Shown piece after piece: positions 1-5,096 of a stretch of DNA of 19,758 nt (the first letter of the stretch is position 1; the number at the start of each line of letters is the position of its first letter). The notes below the pieces were generated by a model that did no database searches, was not told where the DNA came from, and was given only the letters and a program-made list of their open reading frames with translations. The stretch is from assembly GCA_902495545.1 (NCBI GenBank), contig CABUXM010000038.1:1-19758 (forward strand). Reading direction: 5' to 3'. The stretch is from an uncultured Collinsella sp. (GTDB lineage: Bacteria > Actinomycetota > Coriobacteriia > Coriobacteriales > Coriobacteriaceae). Position numbers and translations under genes: made by a program.

Positions 1-28
1 AAGAACGTCCATTACAGTCGAAATTGTC

Positions 29-226
29 AGCCCGGGCTCGTCTCGGGCTACGATTGAGGCGCGCCCAGAACGGGCCGCCGACCGGGCGCCCGCGCACGGC
101 CGAACGTCCCTGCCCCCGAGAGGGCCTGTTGGGTGCTGCCGGCGCGGGACGCGCCGCCCCCGACGGCTGATAGGAAAGTGCCGGGCAGGCGCCGCGGCTG
201 GTAATGTGAGTGCCGAGGGGGAGGCC
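29..226 (+). ncRNA. Candidate IS110 bridge RNA (target- and donor-binding stem-loops)
   Basis: By hand folding: a 5' hairpin 29-34/44-49, a second hairpin 61-66/84-89, then two larger stem-loops. Stem-loop A has basal pairing 91-95/142-146 and 97-100/138-141, an apical stem 112-115/122-125, and an internal loop between them. Its left strand (102-108, GAACGTC) equals the left flank 3-9; its right strand (129-135, TTGGGTG) complements 1421-1427. Stem-loop B has basal pairing 153-155/223-225, 157-161/217-221 and 164-167/212-215, an apical hairpin 180-186/191-198, and an internal loop. Its left strand (170-176, ATAGGAA) equals the right end 1414-1420; its right strand (201-206, GTAATG) complements 10-15. 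This is the arrangement known for IS621-type bridge RNAs. Exact 5' and 3' ends are not determined. Confidence 0.72.
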
Positions 227-259
227 ATCCGGTCGAACGACTACCGGAAGGATACCACC

Positions 260-1393
260 GTGAAAGCGCCATCGACCAGGCCCGCGGCCGTGCTCGGCCT
301 AGACGTCGGCAAGTCCTCCCACTGGGCCTGCCTGATCGACCGCGACGGGGAGGTGCTGTCCAGCGCCCCCGTCCGCAACAGGGAGGCCGAGCTCGACGCG
401 CTGTTCGCCTCCGCGCCCGCCGGCACGCTCGTCGTGGTCGACCAGTTCCGCAACATAGGGTCCCTCGCCGTGAGGCGCGCCCGCGCCGCGGGGCTCGGGG
501 TCGCCTACCTGCCCGGCCTCGCCGCCAGCCGCGCCGCCGGGCTGTTCGCCGGCGAGGCCAAGACCGACGAGCGCGACGCCGCGGTGATCGCGCGGACCGC
601 CCTGGGCGTGCCGGACTCCCTGTCGGGGGTCCCGGGCCGCGGCGAGGCCCTCGAGGCCGCGCGCGCCCTCTCGTCGCAGCGCGACCACGTCGTCGCCTGC
701 GCGACCAGGGACAAGAACCGCCTGCGCGCCGTGCTGCTCGAGTCCTGCCCGGCCCTCGAGGCCGCCGTCGACCTGTCGGACCGCCGGTGGCTGGAGCTGC
801 TCGCCGGGTTCGGCGGGGCGTGGGGGATCGCCCGCTCGGGGGCCGAGGGGCCGCAGGCCGAGGCCGCCGGGGAGGCCGCGGCCGCCTCGACTGCGCCCCC
901 GCCGGCGCTCATCGAGGCCGAGAACAGGCAGGTCAGGTTCCTGGCCGCCCGGATATCGGAGGCCCTCGACGAGGCCGGGGCCCTCGAGGCCGAGACGGCG
1001 GCGCTGCTCGAGGGCGACGAGACCTACGCGTGCCTACTCACCGTGCCCGGCATCGGGCCGAGGACGGCGGCGCAGCTCGCGGTGTCGGTCGACATCGGGA
1101 GGTTCCCAGACCACGACCACCTGGCCTCGTACTGCGGCATCGCACCGAGGGTGAGAAGCTCCGGCACGTCGGTTAGGTCGGTCAGGGCGTCCAGGCGCGG
1201 CGACGCGAGGCTCAAGTCCCTGCTGATCTTCTCGTGCAACAGCCTGGTCAGGTCGTCGGGGCGCTACGGCGAGTACTACCGGGCCTGCAGGGCGCGGGGC
1301 ATGGGCCACGGGCGGGCGCTCAAGGCCGTCGCGAGAAAGCGGCTCAGGGCGATATACGCCGTGATGCGCGACCGGGTGCCCTACCGGGAGTAG
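260..1393 (+). CDS. IS110 family transposase/recombinase
   Basis: This 377-residue protein would catalyse recombination of the element, guided by the upstream RNA. The N-terminal DEDD RuvC-like domain opens with LGLDVGKSSHWACL (first acidic residue) and carries the later motif KTDERDAAVIA. A helical linker follows, then the C-terminal Tnp domain with the helix-hairpin-helix-like VPGIGPRTAAQLA and a GIAPR...SSG segment whose serine at residues 300-301 fits the catalytic serine of the family. I chose GTG 260 because GGAAGG lies 8 nt upstream at 246-251. The in-frame GTG at 206 has no ribosome binding site and lies inside the predicted bridge RNA. The gene looks intact. Codon use is extremely GC-rich compared with the genes to its right, which suggests recent transfer. 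Confidence 0.95.
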   Translation: MKAPSTRPAAVLGLDVGKSSHWACLIDRDGEVLSSAPVRNREAELDALFASAPAGTLVVVDQFRNIGSLAVRRARAAGLGVAYLPGLAASRAAGLFAGEAKTDERDAAVIARTALGVPDSLSGVPGRGEALEAARALSSQRDHVVACATRDKNRLRAVLLESCPALEAAVDLSDRRWLELLAGFGGAWGIARSGAEGPQAEAAGEAAAASTAPPPALIEAENRQVRFLAARISEALDEAGALEAETAALLEGDETYACLLTVPGIGPRTAAQLAVSVDIGRFPDHDHLASYCGIAPRVRSSGTSVRSVRASRRGDARLKSLLIFSCNSLVRSSGRYGEYYRACRARGMGHGRALKAVARKRLRAIYAVMRDRVPYRE

Positions 1394-1402
1394 CCCCGAC
1401 GG

Positions 1403-1408
1403 TTGACA
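1403..1408 (+). promoter_or_regulatory. Possible outward -35 box of a circle-junction promoter
   Basis: A consensus TTGACA sits just inside the right end and points outward. In IS110 elements the excised circle joins right end to left end, which can build a promoter for the bridge RNA. Joining at the core would place TACAGT (13-18) about 15 nt downstream as a weak -10. The spacing is short, so this is only suggestive. Confidence 0.3.
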
Positions 1409-1437
1409 AAACTATAGGAACACCCAATGACTATGTT

Positions 1438-1507
1438 GCAAAAAGCAGTACGCCAGCATCCAAAGATGGCAAAAAATGTCGACTTTGGATGCTGGCGTAT
1501 ATGTTTG
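1438..1507. repeat. 70-bp hairpin repeat, copy 1
   Basis: This 70-bp unit matches positions 3716-3785 at 63 of 70 bases without gaps and in the same orientation. It contains a perfect 17-bp inverted repeat (1449-1465 and 1483-1499) around a 17-nt loop carrying ATGTCGA. An A5 tract (1440-1444) lies on its left edge. It begins about 16 bp from the right end of the IS110 element. Confidence 0.85.
1440..1499 (-). terminator. Rho-independent terminator after the antitoxin gene
   Basis: Read on the minus strand this is a perfect 17-bp stem followed after 4 nt by a CTTTTTGC tract. It starts 29 nt after the antitoxin stop codon. It is the functional face of hairpin repeat copy 1. On the plus strand there is only a weak T-rich run after the stem. 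Confidence 0.65.
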
Positions 1508-1527
1508 GGTCGGCGGGGGAGTTGAGT

Positions 1528-1794
1528 CTAGGCAATCATTGCATCGAGCGTGATGAGCTCTCTGAGTCGCTCCGTGCGTGTTTGCCCATGGCGCTTTGCT
1601 TTTGCGTCAAACGCATCAAGAACAGACTCACCCACACGTGCCGATAAAACAACGCTTGGCTCATCGGAGATCGACGGCCTTCCCAGCTTGATGGTGCGAC
1701 CCTTCGGCCACTCATCTTTTTCGTATGCCTCCGCGGCTTTCTCCAACTCTCCAGGAGCAAACCCCATCATCTTTTCGAGCTGCTTAGCGTCCAT
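1528..1794 (-). CDS. Ribbon-helix-helix-type antitoxin (BrnA/CopG-like)
   Basis: This 88-residue protein is acidic and helical in its N-terminal half (MDAKQLEKMMGF). After a proline-rich strand segment it ends in a region resembling a ribbon-helix-helix or antitoxin C-terminus (VVLSARVGESVLDAFDAKAK, then TRTERLRELI). I infer that it neutralises the product of the gene directly upstream and represses the shared promoter. ATG 1794 is chosen because AGGAGG lies 5 nt upstream; a longer in-frame reading to 1890 would overlap the toxin gene and has no ribosome binding site. The toxin stop is only 8 nt before this start, so the two are co-transcribed. Toxin-first order is as in brnTA. The family call comes from size, context and the C-terminal pattern, not from a search. 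Confidence 0.7.
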   Translation of the reverse strand: MDAKQLEKMMGFAPGELEKAAEAYEKDEWPKGRTIKLGRPSISDEPSVVLSARVGESVLDAFDAKAKRHGQTRTERLRELITLDAMIA

Positions 1795-1802
1795 AGCGCC
1801 TC

Positions 1803-2069
1803 CTATCGATCGACCCCGATTTCCCTGAGCACCTTGTGCGTAGGAGGGACAAGGGCGTGGTAAATGATGTAGCCATCTCGATTGGGACAATATCGAGCGA
1901 TGAGCTCCATGAGACGGCTTCTTCCATCAAGTCCAACGAGAACGTAATCGATACCTCCGTTTTCAAGATCACGCCTGAACCATGCAAAAGCGGAGTTCCA
2001 GGCGCATGTAATATCCGTCTCCGTCAGCCCGTGCTTGAGGGCGTGGGGGTGGATTGCGATGAGCTCCAT
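1803..2069 (-). CDS. Putative type II toxin (BrnT-like, small RNase-type)
   Basis: This 88-residue protein begins MELIAIHPHALKHGL and continues with an alternating strand pattern (IDYVLVGLDGRSRLMELIA, then GYIIYHALVPPTHKVLREIG). The elements KHG, VGLDGR-(S)RLMELIA and xxYHAL...K..RElG resemble small toxins found in actinobacterial toxin-antitoxin operons and, more loosely, BrnT. If so it would act on RNA in the cytoplasm and be held in check by the following gene. ATG 2069 is preferred over the in-frame ATG 2105 because GAGAGG lies 5 nt upstream and because the longer start would lie within the operator repeats and upstream of the -10 box. Activity is not shown by the sequence; a plain hypothetical protein remains possible. 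Confidence 0.6.
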   Translation of the reverse strand: MELIAIHPHALKHGLTETDITCAWNSAFAWFRRDLENGGIDYVLVGLDGRSRLMELIARYCPNRDGYIIYHALVPPTHKVLREIGVDR

Positions 2070-2081
2070 AAGGGCCTCTCT

Positions 2082-2113
2082 TTTTGTATACAGTTTTGTA
2101 GACAAAAATGCAA
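2082..2113 (-). promoter_or_regulatory. Toxin-antitoxin promoter with tandem 12-bp operator
   Basis: On the minus strand, TTGCAT (2108-2113) and TATACA (2085-2090) are exactly 17 nt apart and precede the toxin start. On the plus strand two adjacent 12-mers, TTTTGTATACAG (2082-2093) and TTTTGTAGACAA (2094-2105), cover the -10 box and spacer. Each has a near-palindromic TGTA(T/G)ACA core. One-turn spacing of direct repeats over the promoter is what an autorepressing ribbon-helix-helix antitoxin would bind. Confidence 0.6.
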
Positions 2114-2126
2114 GCAGTTAATAGGG

Positions 2127-3413
2127 TTAAGCAGCCTGTTTTGATTGGACTTCTCGATGTAAAGTCGACACCGGAGGCTCCACCGTTTCTTCGTTTCTTA
2201 GCTCGGTATGCGAACGTCCGTTGAACTCCCAGAGGGGAGCGTCTTCATAGATTATCGAGAGGAGCTTGGAGACCTCGGCTGTTTTATTGCGTTCGTAAAA
2301 CTCGGGCCGTACGACAATCAATAAGAAAGCTGCGTCTTCGGTAATTTGCTGTGCTGTTGGCATTCCGTTGAGCCCAACGGAACGTAAAAGTTTTGTCATG
2401 ATGAAATCGAACTCATCTTCTCTTGCATGGAGATCAGATGCCTTGAGCTCAGGGTCTCTCAGGACGTACTGCTTGAGTCGTTCGGTAGATCGACTGCACT
2501 TTATATGCCCGCAGATGACTTCGTCATAGCTGAGCCTTTTGATTGGAAGACGTTCGTGACCGGCAAAGATGGCTGCCACTCTGATGCCAACGCGCCGTTC
2601 GCGCAGCGCGCGCATCTCACCGGTGTATTCGCTGTGCCGTTCATATTTTCGATAGGAGTATCCGTAGTCATCATAGTAATAAGGGGCTTCATCAACAGCG
2701 TCATCGAGCTCTGGCGCTATTAGATAGAGTTTTCTATCTCTGGATATAATGCAGGGATTGTCGATTTGTCCCGATTCGTTCCTGATTTGCCAAATAGTCT
2801 CATTTATCTCAAATCTCGAGACTGGATTGGGGGCACAGGAGTTGTAGAGCTCAATAAGTTCATCGAGTGAAATGATTCCGCAGGCATCTGTGTAGGCGCG
2901 GGCGAAGCGCCGTACTTCTTGATTTGATTCAAGCACACGGCGCTCCCAAGCATCCAAAGTGTCCTGCGGACTTCGATAGCGGGCATGACGATCGACGCGC
3001 AACGCGCTCCAATGGTTATCCGCGGCAACGTTCATCAGATCTAAGCGCAGATCTTTGTCGGCGACGTGAGCGAGCGACTGGTAGTGTTCTAGATCAAGCT
3101 CCGGTCGAAAACCCATGTCTTCCGGAACAATTCGCGCGAGCTTTATGCAACGCTTGAGATAAGTCGGGCCCAGGCTTGGGCTAAAGTGCTGCTTAAGGTG
3201 GCAAGCGATGGGCGAGAGTAAGCCATTGAGATTGGAGATGGGGTATCCGGCAATCTCTTGCTCGAGACGGCGCCCGATGAGCAGAGCCCCTTCCGAAGAG
3301 GTCTCATGGTTGATACCTTTCTGGCCGAGGTGTTTGGCCTCGACAATCCTGCTGATATCTGAGCAGGTGTTTGAAATAATGTCGGGTGAAAGGGTTGGAA
3401 TCTTTTTAGCCAT
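2127..3413 (-). CDS. Hypothetical protein with DUF1016-like N-terminal helical part
   Basis: I do not recognise this 428-residue protein as a whole. Residues about 60-145 follow the spacing of the DUF1016 (YhcG) N-terminal domain: LLSPIACHLKQHF, then YLKRCIKLARIVPE, then LEHYQSLAHVADKDLRLDL, then NHWSALRV. The C-terminal PD-(D/E)XK nuclease motif of YhcG is not visible. Residues about 170-240 look like a small winged-helix-like segment ending in strands (PCIISRDRKLYLIAPELDD); a Tyr-rich stretch (APYYYDDYGYSYRKY) follows, then a mixed alpha/beta C-terminus. There is no signal peptide or membrane segment. ATG 3413 has AGGAG about 9 nt upstream. G+C and codon use are lower than in the core genes to the right. 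The toxin operon begins 57 nt downstream but has its own promoter, so linkage may be positional. A role in mobile-element biology or defence is conceivable but unproven. Confidence 0.75.
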   Translation of the reverse strand: MAKKIPTLSPDIISNTCSDISRIVEAKHLGQKGINHETSSEGALLIGRRLEQEIAGYPISNLNGLLSPIACHLKQHFSPSLGPTYLKRCIKLARIVPEDMGFRPELDLEHYQSLAHVADKDLRLDLMNVAADNHWSALRVDRHARYRSPQDTLDAWERRVLESNQEVRRFARAYTDACGIISLDELIELYNSCAPNPVSRFEINETIWQIRNESGQIDNPCIISRDRKLYLIAPELDDAVDEAPYYYDDYGYSYRKYERHSEYTGEMRALRERRVGIRVAAIFAGHERLPIKRLSYDEVICGHIKCSRSTERLKQYVLRDPELKASDLHAREDEFDFIMTKLLRSVGLNGMPTAQQITEDAAFLLIVVRPEFYERNKTAEVSKLLSIIYEDAPLWEFNGRSHTELRNEETVEPPVSTLHREVQSKQAA

Positions 3414-3563
3414 AGCGATGCACTCCTGTGTGACTCACGGATAACGGAAACGTTTGGTTGTGAGTGCCGTTCTTTGATGGCGACGGCGAACAGGAGCGCA
3501 GCCTGTCTGAGATGGACGAGTGCAGTAACCACCGATCTTACTTACTGAGCTCGCTCCAGCGTG

Positions 3564-3696
3564 TCATTGGGGACCTCCACAGGAGCTCTCGACCAGTCTC
3601 ATGCCTTGGGATGAGTATAACACAGAGAGCAAACATATGTTCTATAAATTTGAGAAACTGAATCCCTACCTACTCATTTAAGTGCGTCCCCAATGA
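3564..3696. repeat. 133-bp element with 11-bp terminal inverted repeats (MITE/REP-like)
   Basis: TCATTGGGGAC at 3564-3574 is the exact reverse complement of GTCCCCAATGA at 3686-3696. The interior is AT-rich and shows no gene. It carries the candidate -10 box of the minus-strand 428-codon gene. The same GTCCCCAA core occurs in the palindrome at 13846-13905, and CCCAATGA follows the right end of the IS110 element. Most of the 418-nt gap 3414-3831 is taken up by this element and hairpin repeat copy 2; I see no protein gene in it. Confidence 0.5.
3614..3619 (-). promoter_or_regulatory. Candidate -10 box upstream of the 428-codon gene
   Basis: TATACT on the minus strand (5 of 6 consensus) lies about 200 nt upstream of ATG 3413. 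No good -35 box is visible at 16-18 nt. It lies inside the 133-bp inverted-repeat element, so the element may supply the promoter. Confidence 0.35.
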
Positions 3697-3715
3697 GTGG
3701 TTGTGAGGGGCCCAC

Positions 3716-3785
3716 GCAAAAAGCTGTACGGCAGCATCCAAAGATGTCGGAAAATGTCGACTTTGGATGCTGACGTACATGTTTG
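3716..3785. repeat. 70-bp hairpin repeat, copy 2
   Basis: Second copy of the unit at 1438-1507, in the same orientation, 63 of 70 identical. The stem is 18 bp with one mismatch (3726-3743 and 3761-3778). The conserved loop sequence suggests that the whole unit, not just a stem, has been copied. Confidence 0.85.
3718..3778 (-). terminator. Rho-independent terminator after the glutaredoxin gene
   Basis: On the minus strand the 18-bp stem of repeat copy 2 is followed by AGCTTTTTGC. It starts 54 nt downstream of the glutaredoxin stop codon, a position equivalent to that of copy 1 after the antitoxin gene. Confidence 0.65.
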
Positions 3786-3831
3786 TGCCGTATGGGTTTG
3801 TGCGTTGGGGCGGGCCGACCGCAATAACACG

Positions 3832-4077
3832 CTAGAGCAGGTTTTCCTGCACCCACGCGATGATGTCGCTCGACTCGTAGAGTGGTTTGCCGTCGATGAA
3901 CAGGCAGGGAACCTGGCGCTTGCCGCCGACGGCGATGAGCGTCTGCTCGGCATCGGGGTCGGTCGAGATATTGCGCTCGGGGATGGTCACACCGTTATCG
4001 GCCAAAAAGCGCTTGACCTTTATGCAATACGGGCAGCCGGTCATAACGTACAGCTCGAGCTTATGATCAGTAGCCAT
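3832..4077 (-). CDS. Glutaredoxin-family thiol oxidoreductase
   Basis: This 81-residue protein is a complete small glutaredoxin/NrdH-like fold. Residues 7-12 form the first strand (LELYVM), the redox site is C15-P-Y-C18, the cis-proline motif is QVP57C, and FIDGKPLYESSDII forms the last strand and helix. It would reduce protein disulfides or mixed disulfides in the cytoplasm. CPYC is the classical dithiol site. The extra Cys58 right after the cis-proline is less common. ATG 4077 is chosen because GGAG lies 5 nt upstream; an in-frame upstream ATG at 4125 would add 16 residues with no ribosome binding site. It lies 51 nt downstream of the XRE-TipAS regulator on the same strand, so co-transcription is likely. 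Confidence 0.9.
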   Translation of the reverse strand: MATDHKLELYVMTGCPYCIKVKRFLADNGVTIPERNISTDPDAEQTLIAVGGKRQVPCLFIDGKPLYESSDIIAWVQENLL

Positions 4078-4128
4078 AGGTCTCCAATCGGTTGGGGTTT
4101 CGATTGAAATACCCAAAGCCGCCACGGT

Positions 4129-4956
4129 CTATGCGCGCGTCAACGACGACTCGATCGCCTGAACCAGAAGCGCCGTGGCGCCGGCGCCGCAGGGCTTGTC
4201 GTAGTAGTCGATAAAGCGCTGATCGGCGAGGTAGCCGTGGGCGAGCCCCAGATATGCCTCGTCTTGGGGCTCGCTGCCCCAGTTGAGAGCTATCCATCGA
4301 CGGTGCATTGCGACAAGCTTGCGCGCCTCGCTTCCATCCGGTTCGCCGTCGCCCATGGCGATCGAGAGCTGGCCCAGAATAGCGCGTTCAAGTTCCTTCA
4401 TGTCGTTCCATGTCTCGGGGTCCATGTCCAGCAGTGCCTCGTTTGCTGCATCGACGGCCTCGTCGCCATAGCGCGCCCGCGCCTCGGTACCGTAGCGCTC
4501 CTCGTTTTCCTGCACGGTACGCCAGCGCTCCAGTTGCGGCAGGACAGCGCCCATAAGCGAGACGGCTTCGTCGAGCGACATGCCGGTGTTTTGTGCCAGG
4601 CGCGGGGCACAATCCTCAATCATCGTCTCCATCGTGGTCTCGTAGGTGTACTTGCCGTGGTCGTAGCACCACTTGCAGTAATGGTCGGTCGTGGCGCCGT
4701 GGGCATCGGTGCCGCAGTCGTCGGGCGTGAGTATCATGCCGCAGCTCTGGCAATAGTGCTCGGGCATTTCGAGCAGATGGGACAGAGGCTCGCCGGTCAC
4801 GGCGGCGATGAGCTTCATCATGTCGATGCCAGGGGTGACTTCGCCGCGCTCCCAACGGCTGACGGCTTGGCGTGTGACGAAGAGCTTGGCGGCGAGCTGC
4901 TCCTGGGTAAGGCGATGGGCGCGACGGACAGCAATGAGCTTTTCTGCGAAGGCCAT
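4129..4956 (-). CDS. XRE regulator fused to zinc ribbon and TipAS-like domain
   Basis: This 275-residue protein has three parts. Residues 5-58 are a classical XRE helix-turn-helix (LTQEQLAAKLFVTRQAVSRW). Residues 66-112 are a zinc ribbon with C69, C72, C81, C94 and C97 (YCQSCGM, YCKWCYDHG). Residues about 120-272 resemble the TipAS drug-binding domain of MerR-family TipA (ERYG...AVDAANEALLDMDPETWNDM, then LVAMHRRWI, then FIDYYDKPCGAGATALLVQAI). TipAS domains bind thiopeptide-type or other multidrug ligands and normally sit behind a MerR domain. I infer a cytoplasmic ligand-responsive repressor. ATG 4956 has AAAGGAG 5 nt upstream. Glutaredoxin follows in the likely operon. The divergent promoter carries a palindrome that may be its operator. 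Confidence 0.88.
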   Translation of the reverse strand: MAFAEKLIAVRRAHRLTQEQLAAKLFVTRQAVSRWERGEVTPGIDMMKLIAAVTGEPLSHLLEMPEHYCQSCGMILTPDDCGTDAHGATTDHYCKWCYDHGKYTYETTMETMIEDCAPRLAQNTGMSLDEAVSLMGAVLPQLERWRTVQENEERYGTEARARYGDEAVDAANEALLDMDPETWNDMKELERAILGQLSIAMGDGEPDGSEARKLVAMHRRWIALNWGSEPQDEAYLGLAHGYLADQRFIDYYDKPCGAGATALLVQAIESSLTRA

Positions 4957-4986
4957 AACGGCTCCTTTCTGCTGGTTGATGGCTTA

Positions 4987-5030
4987 AGCATACGCGGCAG
5001 CCGGCACCCTTCCAAGCAACCGTTGGTTGC
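4987..5030 (-). promoter_or_regulatory. Promoter and candidate operator of the XRE-TipAS gene
   Basis: On the minus strand, TTGGAA (5010-5015) and TATGCT (4987-4992) are exactly 17 nt apart, giving a leader of about 24 nt. A 6-3-6 palindrome, GCAACC-GTT-GGTTGC (5016-5030), abuts the -35 box on its upstream side. A second palindrome TTGCGCGCAA lies at 5054-5063. The first is a good candidate binding site for the XRE protein. Confidence 0.5.
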
Positions 5031-5083
5031 ACGACGGGGACCGCGGCGAAGAATTGCGCGCAACGCCCCACACCTTCATGCCG

Positions 5084-5089
5084 TACAAT
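5084..5089 (+). promoter_or_regulatory. -10 box of trmO placing the start at the AUG (leaderless)
   Basis: TACAAT is followed by 7 nt and then ATG 5097, so transcription would begin at or next to the start codon. No ribosome binding site precedes either ATG 5088 or ATG 5097, which supports leaderless translation. No clear -35 box is seen. Confidence 0.5.
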
Positions 5090-5096
5090 GACCGGC

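Larger units (their letters stand above)
10..1422 (+). mobile_element. IS110-group insertion sequence with bridge-RNA left end
   Basis: The element has one DEDD-type transposase, a long structured non-coding left end and a short right end, which is the layout of the IS110 group (the IS1111 group puts its non-coding RNA downstream). I placed the ends from the guide matches: 3-9 is the left target flank, the core dinucleotide is at 10-11 (CA) or 9-10 (CC), the element-specific left end starts near 12, the right end is 1414-1420, and the core recurs near 1421-1422. The right flank then reads CCCAATGA. There are no terminal inverted repeats and no obvious long target duplication, as expected for IS110. 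Base composition is far more GC-rich than the DNA on its right. Ends could be off by 1-3 bp. Confidence 0.8.

Noticed and set aside
206..259. Upstream GTG start (206) for the transposase
   Set aside because: It overlaps the donor stem of the predicted bridge RNA and lacks a ribosome binding site; GTG 260 has GGAAGG at the right distance.
3143..3532. 129-codon minus-strand frame overlapping the start of the 428-codon gene
   Set aside because: Out of frame with the real gene, no ribosome binding site, Ser/Arg-rich composition.
3464..3661. 65-codon plus-strand frame in the 3414-3831 gap
   Set aside because: No ribosome binding site or family resemblance, and it crosses the 133-bp inverted-repeat element.
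1438..3785. Two-repeat array read as a CRISPR
   Set aside because: Only two copies 2.2 kb apart with genes between them and no cas genes.
4237..5091. 284-codon open frame antisense to the XRE-TipAS gene
   Set aside because: The sense strand has three recognisable domains and a good ribosome binding site.
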